Source: CAYQLY01 sp964418605
GTDB lineage: Bacteria > Bacteroidota > Bacteroidia > Cytophagales > Cyclobacteriaceae
Direction: 5' to 3'
NCBI GenBank assembly: GCA_964418605.1
Contig: CAYQLY010000001.1
Location: forward strand, 248,001-312,000
DNA: 64,000 nt
Every line of letters starts with the position of its first letter. Position 1 is the first letter of the stretch. Below the pieces are notes generated by a model. It did no database searches and was not told where the DNA came from. It saw only the letters and a program-made list of their open reading frames with translations. A program made the translations under genes and the position numbers. Below, one piece after another: positions 44,821-53,816 of this stretch.

Positions 44821-45171
44821 ATGAAATTTACACATACCGTTCAAGATACAATTTGGCAGTTAAGCATAGAAGATGATTTAATTGGTCAGGATGATGGAGC
44901 TAAACTCCTTCAGGCAGCTACGGACACAGTGGGTAGTGGCGTTAATTTATGTTGTGTTGATATTTCTAAAGTTCGCTTTATGAATAGTAGTGGACTTGGA
45001 TTACTTATTACGCTTCTTACTAAGTTTAGAAATAAAGGCGGTGAGGTCTATTTAGTCAATCCCTCTCAGAATGTTCAAAAGCTTTTGATCATTACTAAAC
45101 TCACGTCTATTTTCAATGTCGCAACAGATGTTAAAGAAGCTGTTGATAGATTGAAAACTTCGGTTAAGTAA
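44821..45171 (+). CDS. STAS-domain anti-anti-sigma factor-like protein
   Basis: 116 residues, a single STAS domain. The conserved phosphorylatable Ser region is VRFMNSSGLGLLITLL, preceded by CCVDISK. Members are switched by an anti-sigma kinase/phosphatase pair; none is encoded nearby. A TAACTTTG -7-like element at 44806-44813 is only 8 bases before the ATG, so either the mRNA is nearly leaderless or the gene is read from upstream. Confidence 0.88.
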   Translation: MKFTHTVQDTIWQLSIEDDLIGQDDGAKLLQAATDTVGSGVNLCCVDISKVRFMNSSGLGLLITLLTKFRNKGGEVYLVNPSQNVQKLLIITKLTSIFNVATDVKEAVDRLKTSVK

Positions 45172-45191
45172 GCCATGATGATGTTGTAATC

Positions 45192-46457
45192 ATGGATGTA
45201 TTGCTTGGCTTGCAATGGGGAGATGAAGGAAAAGGAAAGATTGTTGATTTTTTAGCTAATCGGTATCAGGTTATTGCTCGCTTTCAAGGGGGGCCTAATG
45301 CAGGTCACACATTGAAAGTAGATTCTGTTAAATATGTACTTCATCAAATTCCTTCAGGCATACTTCACACTTCTATTCAAAATATTATTGGCAATGGGGT
45401 TGTATTAGATCCTGTTGTCTTTAAGACTGAAATAGAGTCATTAAAACAGCATTCAGCTGGAATAACAAATAGACTTTTGATTTCTAAAAAGGCACATCTT
45501 ATTTTGCCAACACATAAGCTATTAGATAAAGCCTATGAACAAGCTAAAGGAGAATCTAAAATTGGTTCAACTTTAAAAGGTATAGGACCTTGCTATCAAG
45601 ATAAAATAGGAAGACAAGGCATTCGAGTAGGAGATAGCATAGGAGTTGAGTTTAGGCAGCGTTATGAGCGATTGGTTGTACACCATCAATCTATTCTTAA
45701 ATTTTATAATACGACTGTAGAGCTGAAAGAGGTTGAGGAGGAGTTTTTTAACTCCATTGACTTTTTGAAACAATTTCAGTTAGTGGATAGTGAATATGTT
45801 ATTAATTCTTATCTTGATCAAGGAAGTCGTGTACTTGCTGAAGGTGCTCAAGGATCATTGTTGGATATCGATATGGGGTCTTATCCGTTTGTGACGAGCT
45901 CTACAACAGTAGCAGCGGGTGCTTGTTCAGGCTTGGGTGTATCGCCTCGACGGATAAAAAATGTATTTGGTATCTTAAAAGCATATGCAACGCGTGTAGG
46001 TAGTGGACCATTTCCTACGGAATTATTTGATGAAGATGGTGAAAAACTTCGAACTTTCGGTTATGAGTTTGGTTCGACAACCGGTCGTGCACGTCGATGT
46101 GGGTGGCTTGATTTACCCGCTCTTAAATATACGGTGATGCTTAATGGGGTCACAGAATTATTTTTAATGAAAGTAGATGTCCTGACTCATTTTTCAACTA
46201 TTCGTGTGTGTACACATTATAAAACTAATTCTGGTGAGCGTATAGATCGAATTCCCTTTGATATGAATTCTGAAAATCTGGTACCTGTGTTTAAAGATTT
46301 TCCAAGTTGGAAGCTAGCTACCGATCGTATTTCTTCTTTTAATGACTTACCGAAGGAATTGCAAACTTATATTCGTTTTATTGAACACGAATTAGGTGTT
46401 CCAATTACATTGGTAAGCTATGGTCCGGAGAGGGAAGCGACGGTTGTGAAAAGCTAA
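45192..46457 (+). CDS. purA: Adenylosuccinate synthetase
   Basis: 421 residues. GTP-dependent conversion of IMP to adenylosuccinate. N-terminal LGLQWGDEGKGKIVDFLANR carries the P-loop-like GDEGKGK with the catalytic Asp, then FQGGPNAGHTLKVD (catalytic His), IGNGVVLDP, LAEGAQGSLLDIDMGSYPFV and the C-terminal SYGPERE. ATG is 20 bases past the STAS stop. Confidence 0.96.
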   Translation: MDVLLGLQWGDEGKGKIVDFLANRYQVIARFQGGPNAGHTLKVDSVKYVLHQIPSGILHTSIQNIIGNGVVLDPVVFKTEIESLKQHSAGITNRLLISKKAHLILPTHKLLDKAYEQAKGESKIGSTLKGIGPCYQDKIGRQGIRVGDSIGVEFRQRYERLVVHHQSILKFYNTTVELKEVEEEFFNSIDFLKQFQLVDSEYVINSYLDQGSRVLAEGAQGSLLDIDMGSYPFVTSSTTVAAGACSGLGVSPRRIKNVFGILKAYATRVGSGPFPTELFDEDGEKLRTFGYEFGSTTGRARRCGWLDLPALKYTVMLNGVTELFLMKVDVLTHFSTIRVCTHYKTNSGERIDRIPFDMNSENLVPVFKDFPSWKLATDRISSFNDLPKELQTYIRFIEHELGVPITLVSYGPEREATVVKS

Positions 46458-46500
46458 AATTATAGAAAATATTTTTCTTGATTAGTTTATAATTTTTTTT
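46456..46500. terminator. Possible terminator between purA and DUF423
   Basis: AAAATTATA (46456-46464) pairs with TATAATTTT (46488-46496), followed by a T-run. Stem is 9 bp and entirely A/T, so it is weak. It would also overlap the last codons of the convergent gene. Confidence 0.4.
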
Positions 46501-46876
46501 TCATTCTATAAACTCCAATCGCTAAAAACCCCCAACCTACTATAAAAGATAATCCACCTAATGGTGTAATAGCCCCCCATTTGGATACATGAGTAAGGCA
46601 GAGTAGGTATAATGAGCCTGAAAATAAAATAATTCCTGCCATGAATAATATACCAGCTACCTTTATTAAAATATGAGGTGTTTTTTTGTAAATCAAACCT
46701 GTAACTAGAATTCCGAATATATGGAAAAATTGATATTCCACAGCGGTATGAAACGTAGCGATGCGATTGTTTTGTTGAAGAAAGTCATGAAGTGCATGTG
46801 CTCCAAATGCACCGATCATAACGGTGATGGCTGCTAAGCCTGTTCCGATGAGTAGAAAGAGCGTGTCTGTTTTCAT
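46487..46876 (-). CDS. DUF423 family membrane protein
   Basis: 129 residues, four membrane segments. Family pattern: AVMIGAFGAHAL near the N-terminus (GAFGAHALHDFL), then FHTAVEYQFFHIFGIL, a small SGSLYLLCLT and TPLGGLSFIVGWGFLAIG. Function unknown; widespread in bacteria. Its start overlaps the PLPBP gene by 4 bases, so translation is coupled. Confidence 0.93.
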   Translation of the reverse strand: MKTDTLFLLIGTGLAAITVMIGAFGAHALHDFLQQNNRIATFHTAVEYQFFHIFGILVTGLIYKKTPHILIKVAGILFMAGIILFSGSLYLLCLTHVSKWGAITPLGGLSFIVGWGFLAIGVYRMKKKL

Positions 46877-47556
46877 GGGTTGGGGTAATGTCGTTCTCCA
46901 AAAATAGCACTTCCTATCCGAATCATGGTGCTCCCTTCGTCGAGTGCAATAGCATAATCATGACTCATTCCTATTGATAATTCGTTCATTATTAAATGAG
47001 GTGAGCGGTATGTAGTTTTAATAGTTTCAAACCATCGTTTGATTAGCTGAAATTCTTTACGAATGACTTGTTCGTCTGCTGTTAATGTAGCTATTCCCAT
47101 TAACCCATTAATTGTAATATGAGGTAGTTTTTCGTATTCACGACTTTCTAATATCGTTTGGAGTTCGTTGGTCGATAATCCAAATTTAGTTTCTTCTTCT
47201 GCGATATGTAATTGTAATAAACAGGGTATAATGCGGTTGTGTTTTTGTGCTTGTTTATTTATCTCTCGAAGAAGCTGGATACTGTCTACAGAATGAATAA
47301 GGTGTATAAATGGAGCAATGTATTTTACCTTATTTGTTTGCAAGTGACCAATCATATGCCATTCGATATCAGAAGGAAGATGAGATTGTTTTTCTATTAA
47401 TTCTTGCACTCTGTTTTCACCGAATGATCGGCAGCCAGCCTGATAAGCTTCTTTTATTTTGTCTAGAGGCTGTGTTTTAGTGACAGCAATGAGTTTGCAT
47501 GATTTTTTATCTATTTTTTGGATTAAATTTGCAATATTTTCGTGTATAGAAGACAT
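46873..47556 (-). CDS. YggS/PROSC family pyridoxal-phosphate homeostasis protein (PLPBP)
   Basis: 227 residues. Single-domain alanine racemase-like barrel with the PLP Lys in KLIAVTKTQPLDKI. Family features: FGENRVQELIEK, EWHMIGHLQTNKVKYI, HSVDSIQLLREINKQA, and ELSIGMSHDYAIALDEGST followed by RIGSAIFGER. Buffers PLP in the cytoplasm and influences amino-acid pools. Paired with DUF423 through a 4-base overlap. Confidence 0.94.
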   Translation of the reverse strand: MSSIHENIANLIQKIDKKSCKLIAVTKTQPLDKIKEAYQAGCRSFGENRVQELIEKQSHLPSDIEWHMIGHLQTNKVKYIAPFIHLIHSVDSIQLLREINKQAQKHNRIIPCLLQLHIAEEETKFGLSTNELQTILESREYEKLPHITINGLMGIATLTADEQVIRKEFQLIKRWFETIKTTYRSPHLIMNELSIGMSHDYAIALDEGSTMIRIGSAIFGERHYPNP

Positions 47557-47669
47557 CTGTTATTTTTATTTTTGTAGTCGAGTTGAATTTACATGAAATA
47601 TATTTAAATTCACGTTTATTTTTGGTAATTGTTTAGTTTTTTTAACCTCATAAAAAGTAAAATAGACAT

Positions 47670-49223
47670 ATGCCCATTATAGGCAAACTTCTTCAGCAAG
47701 GTATTAAAATTCGTAAGAGTATCGATCAAGATAATACACCATCATTTGATCTTCAACGGGAAGAGTTATACGAATTATTAAGTAAAGCAAGAAAAACACA
47801 TTTTGGAAAGCACTATGGATTTCATAAAATTCTTAGTAAACTTATAGATGATTCAACAGGATCATCTTTTTATGATGTGTTTAAAAAACAAATTCCTGTT
47901 CATGATTATAACAAAATTTATAATGAATGGTGGCATAAATCATTGGCCGGAGAAAAAGATGTATGTTGGCCAGGAAATGTTAAATATTTTGCACTGAGCT
48001 CGGGAACATCTGAAGCATCAAGTAAACATATTCCTGTTACAAAGTCGATGCTTAAAGCTATTCGTAAGTCGTCTGTTCGGCAGATTTTAACATTATCTGA
48101 TTACGATGTACCACCAACTGTTTTTGAAAAAGGCATGCTTTTATTAGGTGGGAGTACTCATCTTAATCACCATGGCAGTTATTTTGAAGGTGATCTGAGT
48201 GGCATTACAACAGGTCAGATTCCATTTTGGTTTCAGTTTTTTCATAAGCCAGGAAAGAAAATAGCAGCTGTAAGAGATTGGAACAGTAAACTTGACGAAA
48301 TTACATTAAAGGCATCTAAGTGGGATATAGGGATTATAGCTGGTGTACCTGCTTGGGTTCAGATTTTGATGGAAAAAATAATTACTCATTACAAAGTAAA
48401 AACGATTCATGACATATGGCCTAATTTATCTATTTATGTACATGGTGGTGTCTCATTTGATCCATATCGAAAAGGGTTTGAAGAGTTGTTAGGCAAACCT
48501 GTTCATTACATTGAAACCTATTTAGCTTCAGAGGGTTTTATTGCTTATCAAACACTACCCCATAAAAGAGCGATGAAGCTCATATTAAATAATGGATTAT
48601 TTTTTGAGTTTGTCCCTTTTGATGAAACTAATTTTACAAGTGATGGTCAGCTTGTAGGCAATCCGCAGACGTACATGATTCATGAAGTAAAAGAAGGGGT
48701 TGATTATGCATTATTACTTTCAACGTGTGCAGGTTGCTGGCGTTATTTGATTGGCGATGTGGTTCGATTTGTATCTGTGGCTGAAAGTGAGATCGTAATT
48801 ACAGGGAGAACGAAGCATTTTTTGAGCTTATGTGGGGAGCATTTATCTGTTGATAACATGAATAAAGCAGTGGAGTTGGTAGCTGATGAATTGGGTATCA
48901 ATATTCGTGAGTTTACAGTAGCCGGAATTAAACATGATTCATTGTTTGCGCATCAATGGTATATCGGAACAGATGATCAGATTTCTGTAGAAAAAATTAA
49001 AACACTACTAGATGAAAAACTTAAATTTTTGAATGATGACTATAAGGTCGAGCGCAGCGCAGCTTTAAAAGATATTTTTGTTCAAGTAGTACCTACGTCA
49101 TTGTTTTATCAGTGGATGAAACTGCGTGGTAAAGAAGGTGGTCAGAATAAATTCCCTCGTGTATTGAAAAAATCACTTCATGAGGAATGGGAGCAATTTT
49201 TAAAAACAGCAAAAGTTAATTAA
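47670..49223 (+). CDS. GH3-family acyl-acid amido synthetase-like protein
   Basis: 517 residues. Adenylate-forming fold related to plant GH3 proteins. ATP-binding motif 1 is SSGTSEASSKHIPVT (110-124), motif 2 YLASEGF (about 283-289), motif 3 CWRYLIGDVVRFV (about 355-367). Plant GH3 enzymes join carboxylic acids to amino acids; the bacterial substrate is unknown. The C-terminus (FYQWMKLRGKEGGQNKFPRV) is typical of the bacterial branch. The LysE-type exporter gene starts 12 bases later, hinting that the product is exported. Confidence 0.92.
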   Translation: MPIIGKLLQQGIKIRKSIDQDNTPSFDLQREELYELLSKARKTHFGKHYGFHKILSKLIDDSTGSSFYDVFKKQIPVHDYNKIYNEWWHKSLAGEKDVCWPGNVKYFALSSGTSEASSKHIPVTKSMLKAIRKSSVRQILTLSDYDVPPTVFEKGMLLLGGSTHLNHHGSYFEGDLSGITTGQIPFWFQFFHKPGKKIAAVRDWNSKLDEITLKASKWDIGIIAGVPAWVQILMEKIITHYKVKTIHDIWPNLSIYVHGGVSFDPYRKGFEELLGKPVHYIETYLASEGFIAYQTLPHKRAMKLILNNGLFFEFVPFDETNFTSDGQLVGNPQTYMIHEVKEGVDYALLLSTCAGCWRYLIGDVVRFVSVAESEIVITGRTKHFLSLCGEHLSVDNMNKAVELVADELGINIREFTVAGIKHDSLFAHQWYIGTDDQISVEKIKTLLDEKLKFLNDDYKVERSAALKDIFVQVVPTSLFYQWMKLRGKEGGQNKFPRVLKKSLHEEWEQFLKTAKVN

Positions 49224-49235
49224 AACTAATTCAGA

Positions 49236-49850
49236 ATGTATTTAATTTTAAATGGAATAGCGTATGGGCTGCTGTTAGCTGTTCTCATAGGTCCTGTCTT
49301 TTTTTCTCTTGTTCAAACAAGTATTGAGGAAGGATTAAGAGCAGGTGCTTGGCTGGCTGTAGGTATCTTGCTTAGTGATGTATTTTATATTTCAATATGT
49401 TATCTAGGTATGGAGCCTTTTATGGATAATCCGTTATTTAAGAAATGGTTAGGAATTATTGGTGGTGGGGTTATGATTATTTTTGCTGTTATCATGTTTT
49501 TTAAAAATGTTCGAAAGGAAACTCATGCAGCTATTCATGTTAAGAAGAAGTTTTTTTTACGCTTTATAATAAGAGGTTTTTTATTAAATGGAATTAATCC
49601 TTCTGTGTTGATCTTTTGGATTGGAATGGTAGGAGCTATTACAGCTCACGAGGAGTATAGTCAAAACCAAATTATTGTTCTTTTTTCTTGCATGATGGGA
49701 ACAGTTTTTTTAACAGATATTTTAAAAGCATTTCTTTCCCATAAACTTGGTAGGTTTATTACTTACCGTGTGCAATCGACTTTGAATAAGGTACTAGGCG
49801 TAGGACTTTTTTGTTTTGGGATGAGGTTGCTTTATATATCCTTCTTTTAA
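49236..49850 (+). CDS. LysE family exporter
   Basis: 204 residues, six membrane segments. N-terminal LNGIAYGLLLAVLIGPVFFS with the GP loop and the C-terminal LNKVLGVGLFCFGMRLLY are typical of the LysE/RhtB/translocator group that exports amino acids. Cotranscribed with the GH3-like gene. The stop codon directly adjoins the convergent transglycosylase stop (0-base gap). Confidence 0.9.
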   Translation: MYLILNGIAYGLLLAVLIGPVFFSLVQTSIEEGLRAGAWLAVGILLSDVFYISICYLGMEPFMDNPLFKKWLGIIGGGVMIIFAVIMFFKNVRKETHAAIHVKKKFFLRFIIRGFLLNGINPSVLIFWIGMVGAITAHEEYSQNQIIVLFSCMMGTVFLTDILKAFLSHKLGRFITYRVQSTLNKVLGVGLFCFGMRLLYISFF

Positions 49851-51581
49851 TTAATTCACAGAAGTAGAGAGTTTTCGATTTGCTGGATAAATGATCAACT
49901 TTTCTCCGATTTTTATCGTGTAATCCTCTTTATTTTTATTATTCCATAGTTGTATTTTTTCTATTGTTGTTTTGTATCTTTTTGCAATTTGATATAAGTT
50001 CTCACCTGTTTGAACAGTGTGTAGGGTTGCCCCCTTATTTTTTAGAAAAGTAGTATCTATCGTTGTTTTTGGTGTATCAGCGAACGAGTTGGATTGTTTG
50101 TATGTGGAATAGGTTGTTGTACTGTCAGTTTTTTTATGATAGTACGATGTGTCTTTTTTTACAGTATTTATTGAATCAGGAGTATGTATATATTCTATAG
50201 GTGTCGTATTTGTTTTAATTGATTCTGTATCGTTATCTTTTACACCCTCACTATTGATATGACCTATATTATATTGATCTTCTTTTACCTCTTCTAAGCT
50301 TATTTTTTGATCTGAATTATAATAACTTGTTGTTTGTTTTTCTTCATCAGGTATTGTTTTTTTTACTTCTATGGGAATACTTACAGGTCTGGTATCTCTA
50401 ATCCATAGTACACGTCCTGGTACAGGATCTTCCAATTTGTGTAGTCGATTATATTTAGTTAAGCGTGATTTTTTGATACCTAGTTTTTGTCCGATTTCCC
50501 AAAGTGTTTCATTTTCAAGTACAGTGTAATAATCTTCCGTTCCTTCGGTATATTTTGGCTCTATATAGTAAGCCATTCCTGGGATGATATCATCGTATTT
50601 TTTAAGATCATTATAGCGTCTCAATTTTTTTTCGGAGATGCCTGCCTCCATAGCTAAAATATAAGGCGTATCATCTTTTTTAGCTGTGATACACTTTAGT
50701 CCATTTTTTGTTATCCATTTATTTGTTTGGTACTCAACCTTATCAGGTTGAGTAATGGGTTTGTCAAAAGAAGTTGGAATAATAATGCTGTAGTCAGTAG
50801 GTATTTTTTTTGTTTTTAACCAAGCATTGTAATAACTAACTTGGTGTGGATCTAGTTTCCATTGATAGGCTAGCTCATCTAATGTTTTATTTTCAATGTT
50901 ATTAATAATCGTAAGTTTAACAGATGTATTTTGTGGAACATGTTTTTCAAAGGCTATCTTGTGTGCTAAAAATCGTGTGATATACCAATGTGTATTGTTT
51001 GTAATTTCTATTTTTTCTATACCACTTATTTCACCTGGGTTGATTGATGCTTTTACTCCTCCGAGCCCTAGGTTATAGGAAAGAAGTGTGTAAACCCAAT
51101 TATTAAGCAGTGAATTATTTTTTTTAAAATAACGAGCTGCTGCACGAGTTGAAAAAACAATATGCATTCGTTCATCAATATTTTCATCGATTGTTAATCC
51201 TATTTCTTTAGCTGTTTCTTCTTTGAATTGCCAATAACCTACCGCATTTGACGCAGACACAGCGTTGGGGGTCAGTGAGCTTTCTTGTAAGGCTAAATAT
51301 TTAAAATCATCTGGTATGCCTTCTTCTTTAAGAATTTTTTCCATTAGTGGGAAGTACCATGTGGCTTTTTCTGCTTTTATATAAAAATAGTTTTCGTTTT
51401 TAGTTAGATTGTTAATGTCCTTTTGAATGATTTCTTTTGCTTCATCAGTGATGATTAGCTCTAAATTGCCTAATTTCATTTTTGAGGGTACTTGAGGTGG
51501 TACAAGCTGAGCTAGAGATTTAGGAGAAACTACCAGTTTAAATAGAATAGTCAATAAAAATGCTAGAGATATGTTTTTCAT
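49851..51581 (-). CDS. Lytic transglycosylase with LysM domains (MltD-like)
   Basis: 576 residues. Signal peptide about 1-24. SLT catalytic domain at about 70-200 with the catalytic Glu100 in YLALQESSLTPNAVS, the GYWQFKEETAKEIGL helix and YNLGLGGVKASINP. Then two LysM-type repeats (about 350-395; YTVLENETLWEIGQKLG and 515-563; HTVQTGENLYQIAKRYKTT) flanking a Thr/Asp/Ser-rich linker. Cleaves peptidoglycan glycan strands in the periplasm. 4 bases from the next gene upstream, so in one operon with 51586 and lpxH. Confidence 0.94.
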   Translation of the reverse strand: MKNISLAFLLTILFKLVVSPKSLAQLVPPQVPSKMKLGNLELIITDEAKEIIQKDINNLTKNENYFYIKAEKATWYFPLMEKILKEEGIPDDFKYLALQESSLTPNAVSASNAVGYWQFKEETAKEIGLTIDENIDERMHIVFSTRAAARYFKKNNSLLNNWVYTLLSYNLGLGGVKASINPGEISGIEKIEITNNTHWYITRFLAHKIAFEKHVPQNTSVKLTIINNIENKTLDELAYQWKLDPHQVSYYNAWLKTKKIPTDYSIIIPTSFDKPITQPDKVEYQTNKWITKNGLKCITAKKDDTPYILAMEAGISEKKLRRYNDLKKYDDIIPGMAYYIEPKYTEGTEDYYTVLENETLWEIGQKLGIKKSRLTKYNRLHKLEDPVPGRVLWIRDTRPVSIPIEVKKTIPDEEKQTTSYYNSDQKISLEEVKEDQYNIGHINSEGVKDNDTESIKTNTTPIEYIHTPDSINTVKKDTSYYHKKTDSTTTYSTYKQSNSFADTPKTTIDTTFLKNKGATLHTVQTGENLYQIAKRYKTTIEKIQLWNNKNKEDYTIKIGEKLIIYPANRKLSTSVN

Positions 51582-51585
51582 AAAA

Positions 51586-52404
51586 TTAATGAGATTGTAT
51601 GTTTAAAATATAAAATTTATTTTTTTCAAATGTAATAATTTTTTTTTCTGTCACTAAAACAAAAATAATTGAATTTTTAATAGGCAATGTAATTCTCCTT
51701 TCCTTTAGAGTGTAAATGTTTATAAAGAAAAGAGTATTGTCTTTGGTATAGTAGAGTTCTTCTTCTAAAAAGTTAAAATACGTAATTCCTGATGCGGGAA
51801 TTGTTTTTTTATAGTTGCCTAAATTATCAAATAAAAGAATGCCTTGGTTTTGATCAGATATAAAAAGTAAATTTTGGTACTCACGAATAGAGGTAATATT
51901 GAAATCCTTGGGATCTAGTATTAAGTCTAATGGTGTTTCATTTATTAATTTAGAAGCAATAGGGTTGTATTTTTTTAACCTAAAATTAATTTCATCAAAT
52001 AGCCAAATCATATTGTCTTGTGAAATTGTAGCTACTCGACTAAATCCGATTTCTTCGAGGTTAAGTTCAAATGTAGAGCTTGATGCTAAAAAACGATCGA
52101 GTATTCTAAATTGTTGAAGTTCTTTATAGAAAACAAACAAGTTCATTGTCCGCCAAGCTTCAATGCTGTAGGGTGTAGAAAGCTCAGCAGGTGAAAAACG
52201 GCTAACTAGGTTGCCAAGAGAGTCGTACTGAGTAATATTTCCTTTGGTATCTCCAATTACAAATTTTCCATTTCGATCTATAGATACACATGTAATGGAG
52301 GTAGTATTTTTTTCTTTTTCAAGAACTAATTGTTGGGCATGGGTTTTCTTTTCTAATAATAGTGTTGTGATGGTGAGATATACTAAAAGTAATTGTATCT
52401 TCAT
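51586..52404 (-). CDS. Secreted beta-propeller-like protein
   Basis: 272 residues. Signal peptide to about residue 24 (THAQ). The mature part has repeated blades of the form 'VSIDRNGKFVIGDTKGNITQYDSLGN', 'ISDQNQGILLFDNLGNYKK', as in NHL/WD-like propellers. No catalytic motif. Its start overlaps lpxH by 4 bases and the transglycosylase follows at 4 bases, an arrangement that points to a role in the envelope. Specific function unknown. Confidence 0.72.
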   Translation of the reverse strand: MKIQLLLVYLTITTLLLEKKTHAQQLVLEKEKNTTSITCVSIDRNGKFVIGDTKGNITQYDSLGNLVSRFSPAELSTPYSIEAWRTMNLFVFYKELQQFRILDRFLASSSTFELNLEEIGFSRVATISQDNMIWLFDEINFRLKKYNPIASKLINETPLDLILDPKDFNITSIREYQNLLFISDQNQGILLFDNLGNYKKTIPASGITYFNFLEEELYYTKDNTLFFINIYTLKERRITLPIKNSIIFVLVTEKKIITFEKNKFYILNIQSH

Positions 52405-53174
52405 TCATTAAATGTTAAAAGTGTAACTTTTTCTCCATCAAATAGTGCATAGCTAGAGTAATTTACCCATTCGCCTAGATTGATGTATCTGCTTGTAGGG
52501 GATACCTCTAGATCTAATGGAAGATGTCGATGTCCAAAAACATAATAGTCATGGTGTTCTTTTTTTTCTAATTCTTTGCAATACACCCATAGCCATTCTT
52601 TATCACCTAAAAATTCTTCCTTCCGCTTTATATTTGTGATCCGGCTTTTTCTTGACCATGTATGTGCAATGGTCATGCCAATGGTTGGATGTATAATTTT
52701 AAATAACCATTGACAAAATTTATTTCTAAATATTTTTTTCAATAACTTGTAACCTGTATCTCCTGGTCCTAGGCCATCTCCATGTCCAATCAATATTTTT
52801 TTTTCATTGAAAAAAAATACAGTGGGCTGATGAAGTATTTCAATGCCCATTTCGTTTGTAAAATAATCCTTCATCCACATGTCATGGTTGCCAGAGAAAA
52901 TATATATTTTTTTTCCAGTATCAGTTAGTTCAGCAAGTTTACCTTGTAAACGAATAAAACCTTTAGGTATGACATGTTTATATTCAAACCAAAAATCAAA
53001 AATATCACCTACTAGAAATAGTATATCGCATTGTGAACTAATAGATTCTAGCCAACGAATAATTTTCTTTTCCCGCTCTAAACTTCTATCAAGACTAGGT
53101 GCGCCAAGATGGAAATCAGAGGCAAAAGCGATGCTTCTTCCTGGTTGAATATGAATGTGGTTAGAGTGTGTCAT
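52401..53174 (-). CDS. lpxH: UDP-2,3-diacylglucosamine diphosphatase (LpxH-like)
   Basis: 257 residues. Calcineurin-like phosphoesterase with the full metal-ligand set: FASDFHLGAPS (D20, H22), VGDIFDFWFEYKH, SGNHDMWM, GHGDGLG and FGHRHLPL. The FDFWFEY motif is characteristic of LpxH/YbbF-type enzymes. In lipid A biosynthesis it makes lipid X by hydrolysing UDP-diacylglucosamine at the membrane face. Coupled by 4-14-base overlaps to genes on both sides. Confidence 0.93.
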   Translation of the reverse strand: MTHSNHIHIQPGRSIAFASDFHLGAPSLDRSLEREKKIIRWLESISSQCDILFLVGDIFDFWFEYKHVIPKGFIRLQGKLAELTDTGKKIYIFSGNHDMWMKDYFTNEMGIEILHQPTVFFFNEKKILIGHGDGLGPGDTGYKLLKKIFRNKFCQWLFKIIHPTIGMTIAHTWSRKSRITNIKRKEEFLGDKEWLWVYCKELEKKEHHDYYVFGHRHLPLDLEVSPTSRYINLGEWVNYSSYALFDGEKVTLLTFNE

Positions 53175-53799
53175 CTAATAAAAAGACCACTAGTTCTTTT
53201 GGTCCATGAGCACCTAATACAAGTGTTTTTTCAATGTCAGCTGTACGGCTTGGGCCAGTTGTTAAACAGATCATGGAAGGCAGGGTAGCGTATTTTTTTT
53301 TAACCAACTCTAACCCATCTTGAATATCTTCTACTAGTTGGCTTGCAAATGCAATGACAATATGAATAGGTGGAAAAATAGATAAGCTTCGACCAGAGCC
53401 TTGCTTAGAAGAAAGTATGATACTCCCTAGTCTGCTTATGAGACATTCACATCCGGTAATGCCTATTTCTGTTCGGTGTAAGTCATGTTTTTTATCAAGG
53501 TAGGGTAGATTAATACTTGGAAGTAGTTCTCGTATTTTGTCTTCCCAAACAGATAGGTATTCACTATTCTTAGTTTTTATAAATTCTTTAAATTGATGAT
53601 GAAATACGTCTCTATTTTCGCAATAGAAGAAAAGACCTTGTGCCTGTGTGAGCTTTTCGGCAAATCGAACAGTAGCATGCTCAGAAGAAGCAGTATACAG
53701 GTTTTTAGAAAAATTAGGCTTAGCCTCTTTTTTAGAAGTGTTTTTTTTTAGAGCTGCTTGTATTTTTTCAAGTATAATTTCTCTGGAGTTTTTGCTCAT
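53161..53799 (-). CDS. LUD-domain protein (LutC/YkgG family)
   Basis: 212 residues, essentially one LUD domain (DUF162): REIILEKIQAALKKN at the N-terminus, ITGCECLISRLGSIILSSKQ, SIFPPIHIVIAFASQLVEDI and CLTTGPSRTADIEKTLVLGA with HGPKELVVFLLDD at the end. In lactate-utilisation operons LutC works with LutA and LutB; those are absent here. It sits between ftsH and lpxH, where a solitary copy is a frequent Bacteroidota arrangement, suggesting a different duty. Confidence 0.92.
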   Translation of the reverse strand: MSKNSREIILEKIQAALKKNTSKKEAKPNFSKNLYTASSEHATVRFAEKLTQAQGLFFYCENRDVFHHQFKEFIKTKNSEYLSVWEDKIRELLPSINLPYLDKKHDLHRTEIGITGCECLISRLGSIILSSKQGSGRSLSIFPPIHIVIAFASQLVEDIQDGLELVKKKYATLPSMICLTTGPSRTADIEKTLVLGAHGPKELVVFLLDDTL

Positions 53800-53816
53800 G
53801 AGATTTTTAAAAACAA

